Source of the DNA: Streptomyces sp. NBC_01283 | GTDB taxonomy: Bacteria; Actinomycetota; Actinomycetes; Streptomycetales; Streptomycetaceae | Direction of reading: 5' to 3' | Assembly: GCF_041435335.1 (NCBI RefSeq) | Contig: NZ_CP108431.1 | Span: forward strand, 1-64,000 | DNA length: 64,000 bases | Shown: one piece after another, positions 10,098-18,924 of the stretch | How positions within the stretch are numbered: position 1 is the first letter of the stretch | Layout of the letters: each line of letters opens with the position of its first letter | Made by a program: the position numbers and the translations under genes | Notes under the pieces: generated by a model | Told to the model about the DNA's origin: nothing | Database searches by the model: none | Seen by the model: the letters and a program-made list of their open reading frames with translations, nothing else

Positions 10098-12001
10098 GAT
10101 GCTGTTGGTGATCTCTAGGTGGGCAAGACTCGGCAGAGTTGCCGGAATCTGCTGACTGGCTTGGTTCGGGCCGGCAGTTCGCTGCTGGGCGGGCCGGATT
10201 GGCTGAGCCTGAGGATGTTGGCTCCGGCGGCCGTGAGGACGTGTTGGACGTGCGTCTTCGTGATCCCGCGGTAGCGGCAGCGGCGCAGGCCGTGGGCGTG
10301 GACAGTTTCAGAGACGGTGGCCTCGCAGCCGGTGCGGATCGCATAGTGCCGCTGCCATGGCTCGGTGTCCTGCTCGCGCCGGACCCGGGTCTGGATCTCC
10401 TGCAGGCGCTGGGGCAGGAGAGTGATGTGGCGAGCTCGGCCGTCGATATTTCCGGTGCAGGCGAGCCGGTCTTCGCAGGCCCGGCAGGCGGGCTTGGGGA
10501 ACAGCACGGACAGCCGCTCATGCTGGTCGCTCAGGGTGGGCTTCCACGGGTGGCTGGTGATTCCGCGGGGACAGGTCAGGGTGCGGGCCTGCCAGTCGGG
10601 GATGAAGTCGGCTTTCGTGAAGCCGGGATGATCCTGAGCCCGGGGGTCAGCACGGACCGGCCCAGTCAGGGTGATTCCATGAACGCGGGCGGCCTGCTCG
10701 ATGGACTCGGGCGAGATATATCCGGCATCGACGAAGTGCTCCAGACCCGTGAACTGCTGCCGGGCCAGACTCTGGTGGATGGCCTCGAGCGCATCGATGT
10801 CCTGCTCGGGAGCGGGCCTGGTCACCACGGTCACGATGACACTCGGGCCGCTCTCGGTACAGCTCTCGCTCTGGTGATCGCGGTAGCCGATCCAGTTCTT
10901 CGTCCCGGCCGCGGTGAGCTTGCGGCTGTAGCGGGCTTGAGGGTCGTGAGGGGAGACGATCTCGGTGCTGGCCCATGGGACACAGGCCGTGGCCGGATCG
11001 GGCCGTCCGTCCGTCGATGGAGGAAGGTCTGCCCGGCGGGGCATGCTGCGCCGGCTCAGCCGGTCTTTGGTGGACTTCGGGGCCCGCCACCTCAGTTGGC
11101 CCTCGGCATCGTGCCAGTACTGCTGGACCCACACCAGACGCAGCGTCTCGACCTGCGTCAGCGTCCGTATCCGTGGTGGGGCACCGTCATCGAACACGGC
11201 CCTCAGCAACCAGAGGCCGTCCCTGCCGACCTGCAGCGCGTACTCCTCCAGGGCCGCCTTGCCCTTGGGAAGCCGGTGGTAGAAGGCCGGTCGCCCGTAA
11301 CGTTCTGCCCAACCCGGCAGGATCAACGGTGCCAGCCATTCCTCATACTCGAGGGCGAGTTGCTCCAGCGCGGATCGCAGGGTCTCGGTGACGAGCTCGA
11401 TCCGGTTCAGCGTCCGCACTGCGCCCAGCACGTGGGTCGAGTCCGTCCGGATCCGGCCACCGCGTCGCTTGACCAGCCCGGCCGCCACAAGGTGGTCCAC
11501 CATCACGGCCAGCAGCCGGTCAGCCCGGTCTCCCTGGGCCATCCGGTCTCGGAACTCGCTGAGCACGGAGTAGTCGAATCCCGAATCGTCAAGATCCATC
11601 CCGAGGCAGTACTTCCAGTCCAGTCGGCAGCGGACCGCCTCGGCGGCCTGCCGGTCGGTCAGATTTTCCGCATACTGCAGCACCGGCACCATCGCCAGCC
11701 GGGCCGGCGACAGACCCCGCCGCCCGTCGGCCGGGAACCAGTCGGCGAAATCCTCGTCCGTGAACAGCTCGTCCAACCGGTCCCGCACCCACATCGCCGC
11801 CGTGCCCCGCGGATTACTCGCCCGGGCCACCCGCACCGTCAACGCCGGAATCGACTGCCCCGAACCCACACCCATCGACATCGCGGTCACCCCTCCGACC
11901 GCCGGATCCGCCCCGCGCTACCAGCGCAGCACACCCCACAACCGAGCGACAAGACTCCGCGCGGCTTCACACTGCCGACCGAAGATCACCAACAGCATCC
12001 A
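10098..12001 (-). mobile_element. IS1182-family insertion sequence
   Basis: Inverted ends GATGCTGTTGGTGATC at 10098 and GATCACCAACAGCATC ending near 11999 bracket one transposase gene. TTCGG occurs on both sides, consistent with a short target duplication in the ISL3 end. The exact ends are uncertain by one or two bases. Confidence 0.75.
10115..11890 (-). CDS. IS1182-family transposase
   Basis: 591 residues, full length. The N-terminal domain reads LFTDEDFADWFPADGRRGLSPARLAM, followed by LTDRQAAEAVRCRLDWKYCL, typical of IS1182/IS5-like enzymes. Catalytic-region signatures include GGRIRTDSTHVLGAVRTLNR, GLEHFVDAGYISPE and, near the C-terminus, a Cys cluster PACRACEDRLACTG. The C-terminal KTHVQHVLTAAGANILRL is the usual DDE_Tnp_1_6-like end. 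The start may also be ATG 11884. The frame is intact, so this copy may be functional. Confidence 0.9.
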   Translation of the reverse strand: MTAMSMGVGSGQSIPALTVRVARASNPRGTAAMWVRDRLDELFTDEDFADWFPADGRRGLSPARLAMVPVLQYAENLTDRQAAEAVRCRLDWKYCLGMDLDDSGFDYSVLSEFRDRMAQGDRADRLLAVMVDHLVAAGLVKRRGGRIRTDSTHVLGAVRTLNRIELVTETLRSALEQLALEYEEWLAPLILPGWAERYGRPAFYHRLPKGKAALEEYALQVGRDGLWLLRAVFDDGAPPRIRTLTQVETLRLVWVQQYWHDAEGQLRWRAPKSTKDRLSRRSMPRRADLPPSTDGRPDPATACVPWASTEIVSPHDPQARYSRKLTAAGTKNWIGYRDHQSESCTESGPSVIVTVVTRPAPEQDIDALEAIHQSLARQQFTGLEHFVDAGYISPESIEQAARVHGITLTGPVRADPRAQDHPGFTKADFIPDWQARTLTCPRGITSHPWKPTLSDQHERLSVLFPKPACRACEDRLACTGNIDGRARHITLLPQRLQEIQTRVRREQDTEPWQRHYAIRTGCEATVSETVHAHGLRRCRYRGITKTHVQHVLTAAGANILRLSQSGPPSSELPARTKPVSRFRQLCRVLPT

Positions 12002-12398
12002 TTCGGTGGTTGCGGAGAGTTGTGAGGGTCGTTGACCTTCTTGTCATGGGTGTCAACGAGCTCGTGCAGGCAATGTTTTCGGGTCTGTCCCCGCTGGTCA
12101 TGGAGGAGGTGGCCGACGAGGGCGAGCGGATCGTGGTGCGGGCCCGGACGCCGCTGGACACCGCGGTCTGCCCGGTGCGCGGGGCCTCGTCGGGCCGGGT
12201 GCACGGCTCTCACTGGCGGACGGCGGCCGACGTTCCGGTCGGCGGCCGACGGGTGGTGGTCCGTGTGCGGGTGCGGCGTCTGGTGTGTCCCACGCGCGGC
12301 TGCCTGCATACCTTCCGCGAGCAGGTGCCCGGGGTGCTGGACCGATACCAGCGGCGTACCACCCGTATGACCAGGCAAGTCAAGGCCGTGGTCGCGGA

Positions 12399-13858
12399 GT
12401 TACCGGTAGTTCGTTAAATCCGGTGGTCGTATGGGTTGACGGTGGTGCAGGTGGGCCGTAGGCCGGTAGTAGGAGTCAACTGCTCTGCTGGGAGCCGAAG
12501 ATGACTGCTCGCCGTCCGTGTCCGCCTGCGCCGGGGCCTTTGGAGGAGTACGCGGCCCGGTTCGATGACCTCTTCTTCAGCCTGGCACAGCGGCGGGGGT
12601 TTCGTGAGTACCTGACGGGGCTGCTCGCGCCGCGGGACCGGAACAAGACGATCACCTGTCTGGCAGGCGCGGAGCCGGTGGCCGGCGCGGGGATGCCGGG
12701 GGTGCAGCGGCTGCAGTTCTTCCTGTCTGAGTCCCCATGGGAGGCCGGAAGGTCAACAAACGGCGGCTTGATCTGCTTCGCGAGCAATCGGCGACGGCTC
12801 CGCACGACGGCGGGGTCATCGTGATCGACGACTCCGGGGACCGCAAGGACGGCACGGCCACCGCCAACGTGGGCCGGCAGTGGCTGGGCCGCCTGGGGAA
12901 AACCGACAACGGCATCGTCACAGTGACCACGGTATGGACCGACGGGCGTGTCTACTATCCGCTGCACGCACAGCCGTACACGCCCGCCCGCCCACCACTT
13001 CACCCGCGGCCGGTCCGACCCGACCTTCCGCACCAAACCGCAGATCTCCGCCGCTCTCACGGTCCGGGGCAAGGAGGCGGGCTTCGGCTGCCGGGCGGGG
13101 GTCGCCGACTGCGCCTCCTCCGTCAGCGACGACTGGTATCTCGCACTACGCGAGGCTGGCCTGCCCTACGTTCACCGGCCATCCCGGCGACTGGACACCG
13201 GTAGAGCGCCGTTTCCGCGACGGACACACCCAGACCGGGTGGGCCGCCGACGCCCGGCTGGGCGGTTATGGCCCCGACTCCCCGTGCCGCCTGGTGGTGG
13301 CCATCACCGATCCAGCCACCCTGCCGGAGAAGGCCACCTGGTACCTGGCCACCAACCTGCCCCACCCCGACGCGGTCTGCGCCGCCACCAGTCTGCACCC
13401 GCCGGCCGACCTCACCGAGATCATCCGCCTCTACGGCCTGCGCCCCTGGATCGAGCAGAGCTACAAGCAGATCAAGGACGAACTCGGCTGGGCCGACTTC
13501 CAAGTCCGCTCCGACCGTGCCATCCGCCGCCACCAGACCCGGGTCAACTGCGCCTTCTCCTTCTGCTGGGACCAATGGTTCGCCCCGCCCGGCCCCGTGG
13601 ACGCCACCGCGCCGGACCCGTGTCCCAGCCAGGGGCCAGAGAGGGGGCCCAACCGAGCCCCACCGGACCCAACCGCCCTGCTGGCCCAGGGCGTTACGGG
13701 CGATCCGTTCCTGGCTCGCCCCCGCCATCGCCCTCAACCACTGGTGGCGAGCCTGGACGGACAAGGACCCGCCCTCCGAGCTCCAGGCCCTGATCGACGC
13801 AGTCACCACCGGACACGGCATTGACCTATACCGCCGGATTTAACGAACTACAGGTAAC
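12399..13858 (+). mobile_element. IS701-family insertion sequence, decayed
   Basis: Inverted ends GTAGTTCGTTAAATCCGG at 12406-12423 and CCGGATTTAACGAACTAC at 13834-13851 enclose a degraded transposase. The match may extend outward (GTTACC... and ...GGTAAC). It truncates the ISL3 transposase. A further IS701-type C-terminal scrap is at 56400-56548. Confidence 0.75.
12501..13843 (+). pseudogene. IS701-family transposase with several frameshifts
   Basis: Conserved pieces occur in order but in three frames: EEYAARFDDLFFSLAQRRGFREYL, then GVIVIDDSGDRKDGTATANVGRQW (first catalytic Asp), GKEAGFGCRAGVADCAS, RPWIEQSYKQIKDELGWADF (catalytic Glu region) and finally WWRAWTDKDPPSELQALIDA. At least four indels separate them, so no full protein is made. 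The DNA otherwise covers a whole IS701 transposase of about 400 codons. Confidence 0.8.
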
Positions 13859-14069
13859 AAACCACCGCGACCGCCTGAATCTGCGGCTTCACCCCGCACG
13901 GCCGGGTCGAGGGCCGACGCGCTCGACCCGGCCAAAACTCTGTACACACCTCTGCATTTGAGCAGCCCGTACTTTGCTCTGCAGATGAGGTAGTACACCG
14001 ACAACCAACGCCGAATGGGGCACTCAGCGCACCGCGCTTGCCTTCGCTGGCTTGCATGCACAGTGCACA
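13859..14069. other. Gene-free stretch before the copy-2 duplicated unit
   Basis: No supported gene. The sequence is less GC-rich around 13940-14000. Nothing recognisable was seen. Confidence 0.4.
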
Positions 14070-14222
14070 CATACGGACGCCTGGAAACGGGGCTGCCCCG
14101 ACCGTCCGCAAGGACCCGTCCAAGGAGGTCTCCGTGAAGATCGACGAGGCCCCTGGCCGTCCGGGGAGGAGACCTTCCGGCCTGTGGGCTTGCAGTCTGG
14201 GCGACCGTTGGCCCTGCAAGGG
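14070..14222. repeat. Duplicated 3' flank shared by hemopexin/Gly-rich copies 2 and 3
   Basis: Starting with CATACGGACGCCTGGAAACG, this DNA is nearly identical to 38129-38335. The later copy contains an extra block of about 55 bp (around 38206-38262). It contains the possible stem-loop CCCCTGGCCGTCCGGGG downstream of the gene, which may act as a terminator. With the shared coding and upstream DNA it defines a duplicated unit of about 2 kb. Confidence 0.75.
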
Positions 14223-15710
14223 TTACCAGCTGATGCGAGCGGCGCCGTTGCCTCCGCTGGGTTTGCTGGGGGTGCCGCCGAACCCTGCTTTGCCGTCAAG
14301 GCTCATGAAGGGGGTGCTCGGGTTTCTGTCGGCGCAGGGTTCGCACCGGGCTCCTGACGGATACAAACTGGGCCCCTGGGCGCCTCCGCCGCCGCCCCCG
14401 CCGCCAGAACCGCCGTCGCGGCCTCCTGTTCCGCCGCCACCAAAACCACCGACACCGCGGCCACCCCCTCCTCCTCCACCGCCGCCTGCGCCGCCGCGGC
14501 TACCGAAACCGCCTGGGCCGCCGGCCTGCCCGGCGCTGCCGGCACGGCCGCCGAAGCCGCCGTCGCCGTCGCCTCCGGTGCCGCTTTCGTGGGTCGAGGT
14601 GTCGCCTCCAGGACCGCCGAAGCTGTTGCCGTCCTCGCCTTTGCCACCGCTGCCGCCTCCGCCGGAGCCGCCTCGGCCGCCGCCTCGGCCGCTGGCGCCA
14701 TTCGCGCCACTGCCGCCGGCGCCGCCGCCTCCACCGGCGATGTGTGTGGGGCTCTGGGCAGGATAGGAGGTGTAGTCGCCGGGGGTACCGAGGTGGATGT
14801 TCACTGAGCCAGTGGGCGCGTGGCTGATGATTTGCGCGATGTAAGCCCCCGCACCGCCGTTGGCGCTGCTGCTGCCGTTTCCTCCAGGTCCCCAGAGCTC
14901 GAGGGTGATCTGCTCTACGTTGTCGGGGATGTTGATGGGCGGCTCGTTGGGGTCAGTGATGTAGGGGAAGGACTTCTGGGTGCTGGGGATGACGGGGCAC
15001 CAGGTGGTGTCGGTGACCAGGTGTGCGCTGTCTTGGACGACACCGTCGCTGTTGAGGGTGGGTGCGGCCCAGGTGAGGCCGTTTTTGAGGTCGTCGGGGA
15101 GGTTTTGCCATTGTTGGCGGATGGGGAGGGTGATGGGGGCTCCACCGCTGCTGAAGTGGTCTATGGGGGTGTGGGTGAGGGCGTCGATGCAGTAGCACTG
15201 GTCGCCGCCGAAGAACCAGATGTTGGTGCCGCCTGCGGTGAGGAAGGCTGCATCGACTTTGGTGAGGGGGAAGGTTGCCGTGTCCTGTGTTCCCGTGTAT
15301 CCGAACTGTGAGGCGATGGGGACGGGGTCGGTGACGGCGGTGTGTGTTTCAGGCGTGGGGTCGGTGTCTTTGTAGTTGCCTGCTTCGTTGAGGGGCAGGA
15401 TGATGCATTCGTTTCCCTTGAACAGGAAGACGTTGTTCACGTCCACGCAGAGGGCGGCGTCGACGGAGGTCCACGGGTTCCAGTGGCCCAACAGGCCGTT
15501 CGTGGTCTGGCCTCCGGGGGTTTTATTCCCCAGGAGCGTTCCTCTGGGACTGTCGGGCGTGTCGCCGAACATGGGGCGGTTGGTGCCGGTCCAGGAGTAG
15601 CGGTCGTAGGAGTTACCGGAGATGCAGTACAGGCTGGGCGGGTAAGGGCCTCCGCTGTCCCAGGGGGACTGGACTGCCGGCGCGGAGAATGCCGCATCGT
15701 AGGTGGTCAT
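14223..15710 (-). CDS. Hemopexin-like/glycine-rich protein, copy 2
   Basis: 495 residues with start ATG 15710 and ribosome site GGAAGG nine bases upstream. Residues 1-225 match copies 1 and 3 almost exactly and contain the hemopexin-like repeats VDAALCVDVNNVFLFKGNE and VDAAFLTAGGTNIWFFGGD. From about residue 235 the sequence departs: INIPDNVEQITLELWGPGG starts a glycine-rich beta domain, then GGG/GGSGG repeats, ending GNGAARISW. Cysteines (LYCISG, ALCVD, NECII, DQCYC) are conserved among the copies. There is no signal peptide, so export, if any, would use a non-Sec route. Hemopexin folds are four-bladed propellers that bind proteins or ligands; the ligand here is unknown. It is the only one of the three besides copy 3 with an intact frame. 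Confidence 0.85.
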   Translation of the reverse strand: MTTYDAAFSAPAVQSPWDSGGPYPPSLYCISGNSYDRYSWTGTNRPMFGDTPDSPRGTLLGNKTPGGQTTNGLLGHWNPWTSVDAALCVDVNNVFLFKGNECIILPLNEAGNYKDTDPTPETHTAVTDPVPIASQFGYTGTQDTATFPLTKVDAAFLTAGGTNIWFFGGDQCYCIDALTHTPIDHFSSGGAPITLPIRQQWQNLPDDLKNGLTWAAPTLNSDGVVQDSAHLVTDTTWCPVIPSTQKSFPYITDPNEPPINIPDNVEQITLELWGPGGNGSSSANGGAGAYIAQIISHAPTGSVNIHLGTPGDYTSYPAQSPTHIAGGGGGAGGSGANGASGRGGGRGGSGGGGSGGKGEDGNSFGGPGGDTSTHESGTGGDGDGGFGGRAGSAGQAGGPGGFGSRGGAGGGGGGGGGRGVGGFGGGGTGGRDGGSGGGGGGGGAQGPSLYPSGARCEPCADRNPSTPFMSLDGKAGFGGTPSKPSGGNGAARISW

Positions 15711-15893
15711 GGCGCTGTTCCTTCCGGTCGGAGATGGTGCGGGCGTCGGACCGCTCCCGCATGGTGTATGGGGCTGCAGCACAGACAGCGGCCAAGCCCT
15801 CACCCGGTGAGGAAGGGGGAAGAGTGGATCATTAGCGGTTCCCTTCGCTGATGGGCCGCTCCAACCTCCCGTCCTGTCCTGGTATAGGTGTGG
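15711..15893 (-). promoter_or_regulatory. Conserved leader of copy 2
   Basis: The motif CACCTATACC lies at 15890-15881 on the minus strand, about 175 bp before ATG 15710. The shared blocks that follow (GGAGGTTGGAG, a C/T-rich tract, CACCGGGTGAGGGCTT) are near-identical to those of copy 3 and recognisable in copy 1. Conservation beyond the coding region suggests a retained regulatory function, although copies 2 and 3 are also recent duplicates. Confidence 0.55.
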
Positions 15894-15975
15894 CCCCCGC
15901 CGGATGCCCTCGCCCTGCACGACAGCCACTCCGCCGTCCGCATGCGAATCGGGGCCTGGCCATAGGGCCCGCAGG

Positions 15976-16104
15976 ATGCAGCGGCTCCGGACCGGTGTGG
16001 TGGTCGCCGGCGCGGTGGTGAGCGCGGGTATCGGTATCGCGGGGCCGTATGTGGCCATGCGCGGTGATGTCTCCTGCTTGCCATCCCTAGGGCTTCTAGG
16101 TTAA
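15976..16104 (+). pseudogene. Truncated small gene divergent from copy 2
   Basis: Reads MQRLRTGVVVAGAVVSAGIG followed by a short unrelated tail. The first 29 codons match the small gene at 40291, and the match stops at about 16062, where the duplicated unit ends. The N-terminus could be one membrane-spanning helix. This copy is cut off by the junction. Confidence 0.45.
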
Positions 16105-16110
16105 ACCTAG
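16096..16110. promoter_or_regulatory. Palindromic operator candidate for the TetR gene
   Basis: CTAGGTTAAACCTAG is a perfect 7-1-7 inverted repeat ending 25 bp before the TetR start, with further CCTAGGG/CCCCTAGG pieces on both sides. Position and symmetry fit an autoregulatory TetR operator overlapping the promoter of the TetR-hydrolase operon. Confidence 0.65.
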
Positions 16111-16135
16111 GACCCCTAGGCAATGAGGAGGGTGC

Positions 16136-16729
16136 ATGGCGCGGGCAGGGCTGACGGCAGAGCGGGTGACGATCGCGGGCGCCGAGTTGGCGGACGAGGT
16201 CGGACTCGACCAGGTGACCATGTCGCAGTTGGCTCGGCGGCTCGGCGTGAAGGATGCGAGCCTCTACACGCACGTCCGCGGCCTGGAGGATCTGCGCGGA
16301 CGAATCGCACTGCTGGCGGCGGACGAGAAGACCATCCGTATCGCGGAGGCGACCTCCGGGCGGGCGGGCAAGGACGCGCTGGTCGCGTTTGCCAACGCCT
16401 GGCGGGAGTACGCCCACGAGCATCCGGGGCGCTACGCGGCGACGCAGACCCCGATCCAGATCGACCCTGAGCTGGCCGCAAAGGCGCCCGGACCGCAGCG
16501 CGCAGGCGAGCTGACCTACGGCATATTGCGCGGCTACGGACTGGTCGAACCCGACCTGACCGACGCGGTCCGGTTGCTGCGCAGCACGTTCCACGGATTC
16601 GTCGCCTTGGAGGCCGCGGGCGCGTTCGCACACGAGCGTTCGCCGCAGCACTCCTGGATCCGCGCACTCGACGCCCTGCACTCCCTCCTGGAGCACTGGC
16701 CCCCGTCCCAAGAAGGAGACTCTTCATGA
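16136..16729 (+). CDS. TetR/AcrR-family transcriptional regulator
   Basis: 197 residues. The N-terminal helix-turn-helix reads VTIAGAELADEVGLDQVTMS followed by QLARRLGVKDASLYTHVRG, a standard TetR DNA-binding domain. The C-terminal region contains LLRSTFHGFVALEAAGAF, the WHG-type ligand/dimer domain of one TetR subgroup. Start ATG 16136 has a GAGGAGGG ribosome site. The stop overlaps the next start (ATGA), so the hydrolase is translationally coupled. A perfect palindrome upstream (16096-16110) is the likely self-operator. The effector is unknown; a substrate of the downstream hydrolase is a reasonable guess. Confidence 0.93.
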   Translation: MARAGLTAERVTIAGAELADEVGLDQVTMSQLARRLGVKDASLYTHVRGLEDLRGRIALLAADEKTIRIAEATSGRAGKDALVAFANAWREYAHEHPGRYAATQTPIQIDPELAAKAPGPQRAGELTYGILRGYGLVEPDLTDAVRLLRSTFHGFVALEAAGAFAHERSPQHSWIRALDALHSLLEHWPPSQEGDSS

Positions 16730-17562
16730 CCGATCCAACCATCGGCAGCCTGCGCGTGAACGGCGCGACCCTGCACTACGAAGTGCGTGGCCAGGGCCCG
16801 CTCCTGCTGCTGATCCCCGGAGGGGCGGGGGGCGCGGCCTCCTTCGACGGCATCGCCGACGACCTGGCCGTCGAATACACCGTCGCGACCTACGACCCGC
16901 GCGGCATGTCCCGAAGCGCGCTGGACGACCCCGAAGCCGAGCAACGCGTGGCCGAGCACGCCGACGACGCGTTGCGGATAATGGACCTGCTGTCGCCCGG
17001 TGAGCCCGCCCGGGTGTTCGGCTCCAGCTCGGGCGCGATCACCGCGCTGCACCTGCTCACCGTTCGCCCCGAACGCGTCGAGCGCCTCGTGGCGCACGAA
17101 CCGCCGCTGGTGGAAATCCTGCCGGACGCCCCCGAACATCGCGCGCTCATCGCACGCGTGCAGGAGGCCTTCCGCTCCGAGGGGCTCATGCCAGCGATGG
17201 CCGTGTTCGCCGCCGGCATGAAGAAGGACGGCGACACCGCCGAGCCGAAGGCCGAAGTCAAGCTGCCACCGCAGGCGGCGGCACGGGCCGAGCGGACGAT
17301 GGCCAACCTGCCCTACTTCGTCGGGCGCATCGTGCCCAGCTTCATGTCCTACGCTCCGGACATCCACCGGCTGGAGGCACTGTCGGACCGATTCGTGCTC
17401 GCCTGTGGCCAGGACTCACGCGGCGAGCTGATCTACCGTCCGGCCGCCTTCCTGGCCGAGCATCTTGGCACGGAACTCCGGCACTTCCCCGGCGGGCACA
17501 CCGGCCTGACCACGCACCCCGCCGAGTTCGGCGAGCTCCTCCGGCAGGCATTTCGAGCCTAA
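16726..17562 (+). CDS. Alpha/beta-fold hydrolase
   Basis: 278 residues. The oxyanion-hole region is LLLLIPGGAGG, the nucleophile elbow is FGSSSGAITALH (Ser as nucleophile) and the C-terminal histidine lies in HFPGGHTGLTTHP. The acid is probably the Asp in FVLACGQDSRGE. The length and motif order match small esterases/hydrolases of the alpha/beta-hydrolase_1 type found beside TetR regulators in Streptomyces. It is cytoplasmic, with no signal peptide. It is coupled to the TetR gene by a 4-base overlap, suggesting control by that regulator. Substrate unknown. Confidence 0.92.
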   Translation: MTDPTIGSLRVNGATLHYEVRGQGPLLLLIPGGAGGAASFDGIADDLAVEYTVATYDPRGMSRSALDDPEAEQRVAEHADDALRIMDLLSPGEPARVFGSSSGAITALHLLTVRPERVERLVAHEPPLVEILPDAPEHRALIARVQEAFRSEGLMPAMAVFAAGMKKDGDTAEPKAEVKLPPQAAARAERTMANLPYFVGRIVPSFMSYAPDIHRLEALSDRFVLACGQDSRGELIYRPAAFLAEHLGTELRHFPGGHTGLTTHPAEFGELLRQAFRA

Positions 17563-18051
17563 CCCCGAATCACTGGATGCAGAACATCGAGTGGACTCCG
17601 CCGCTGTCAAGGGCGGCCGATGATGGCGTGGCGATGCACGACATCGGGCGGGCTCCATGGTGGCGATGCCCGGCATCGTCACCACAACCAGGCGTTGGAG
17701 TGCCGCACCCGGGACAGGGGACAGGGCGCGGGCGTCGCGGCGCGCGGCCGCGTTACCGATCCGGTTCTGCCGGGACCGGGGCCGGCGCGACTGCGCGGCG
17801 GCGAGGCTGCGCTTCCCGGCGTTCTGGAGCTTCCGCCGCTGCCCGCAGCTCCTTCTTCTTCGCCGCCTTCGACTTCGGGCTTCCGGGGGCGCTTCCAGAT
17901 CGGCTGCCACCCCAGGGGCTCCTCGGACTCATGCTCCTGGTCGTCGTCGAGCGCGGCGGACATCTCCTTGGCGGCAGCGCGGGCGCGGGCGCTTGGCGCG
18001 ACGCACCGACGGGTGACGGGCGGGCGTTCGAAGCTGCGGTCCGCCGCCGTA
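17563..18051 (-). other. Possible decayed coding DNA, unknown protein
   Basis: No clean gene. On the minus strand, patches in different frames look protein-like: MSAALDDDQEHESEEPLGWQ with PIWKRPRKPEVE, then SKAAKKKELRAAAE. They suggest the C-terminal part of a charged, helical protein damaged by indels. It could equally be chance in GC-rich DNA. Confidence 0.3.
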
Positions 18052-18909
18052 TCAGCGCGGGATCAGGGCGCGCCTGGCCACGTTGATGACGTTGTGGGCG
18101 TCGGCCCCGTACACGGCGGATTCCTGCAGGGTGTTCCAGACGCGCAGGTAGGTGGAGACGCTGTCCGCGTCGTCGATCCAGAGCTCTGCGTGCCAGTCTT
18201 CGACGATGGCCAGGCGTTCGTCGTAGACCCAGAAGCTGTTGCCGGGGAAGATCTTCAGCGAGGCGCTGAACGGGATGACCCCGAGTTCGACGGTGTCCAG
18301 GCCGATGGCCCCCGCCAGATGATGGAGCTGCGAGGCCAGTACGGACGGGGGGCAGACCAGCGAGCGCAGCGCCCCCTCCCACATCATGATCCGATACTTC
18401 CAGCCGCGCTGGTATAGACCCTCCTGGCGCTGGATCCGGGCACGTACTGCGTCCTCGGTGTCGCGTGGGGAGCGCATGAGTTCGGAGTGGCGGGCGAAGA
18501 CGTGGCGGGCGTAGTCCGGGATCTGCAGCATTCCGGGGATGAGACAGTTCTCCCAGATGGTGAGGACCTCCGTCCGCTCCCCCTCCGCCGCTGCCGCGTC
18601 CTGCACCGTCTTGTGCCCTGCCGACAGTTGGCGGCGCCATGAGCGGATGTGCGACTCGAATCCTCTGAGCCGGGCCAGGAGTTCGTCGTACGTCTCGGGC
18701 TGCCCGGTCCCCTGCGCCCACGCCCGGAGATCCTCGGAGGTCGCGGTTTGCCGGCCGTTTTCCAGCTTGCTGACCTTGACCTTGGACCACCCCGGGCCGA
18801 GGCGGGTCGCGAGCTGCGTACCGGTGAGCCGACCCTCAGGGGCGGAGAGCCGCAGTTCCCGGAGCCGAATTCCGAGATCCTCACGCGCCTGCTGATAGTC
18901 CGTGCTCAC
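18052..18909 (-). CDS. XRE-family regulator with DUF5753 domain
   Basis: 285 residues from GTG 18909. The N-terminal helix-turn-helix covers GIRLRELRLSAPEGRLTGTQ and LATRLGPGWSKVKVSKLENG. The remainder is the DUF5753 ligand-like domain, seen as ENCLIPGMLQIPDYARHVFA, MMWEGALRSLV and FWVYDERLAIVEDWHAELWI. This combination is one of the most abundant Streptomyces regulator types. It lies 15 bp downstream of the DUF6879 gene and probably forms one transcription unit with it. Such pairs are often compared to toxin-antitoxin or developmental switches (BldB/AbaA-like loci); its target is unknown. Confidence 0.9.
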   Translation of the reverse strand: MSTDYQQAREDLGIRLRELRLSAPEGRLTGTQLATRLGPGWSKVKVSKLENGRQTATSEDLRAWAQGTGQPETYDELLARLRGFESHIRSWRRQLSAGHKTVQDAAAAEGERTEVLTIWENCLIPGMLQIPDYARHVFARHSELMRSPRDTEDAVRARIQRQEGLYQRGWKYRIMMWEGALRSLVCPPSVLASQLHHLAGAIGLDTVELGVIPFSASLKIFPGNSFWVYDERLAIVEDWHAELWIDDADSVSTYLRVWNTLQESAVYGADAHNVINVARRALIPR

Positions 18910-18924
18910 CGGTACTCACCTGCT

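Larger units (their letters stand above)
10079..12405 (+). pseudogene. ISL3-family element, left end and transposase N-terminus, interrupted by IS1182
   Basis: The ISL3 terminal repeat GGCCCTGTCTCACTTTCGG begins at 10079 and is also seen at 42637. It is cut by an IS1182-type element and continues at 12001 as TTCGGTGGTTGCGGAG. From ATG 12046 the transposase reads MGVNELVQAMFSGLSPLV, then RRLVCPTRGCLHTFREQVPG with its zinc-binding CxxxxC residues, and RYQRRTTRMTRQVKAV. One expected zinc-binding Cys pair is altered (CPVRGA instead of CxxC). Homology stops at about 12400, where an IS701 terminal repeat begins. Confidence 0.75.

Noticed and set aside
9258..10118. A 286-codon plus-strand gene
   Set aside because: It joins fragments of IS21 and IS256 and the ISL3 end in one chance frame; no single family spans it.
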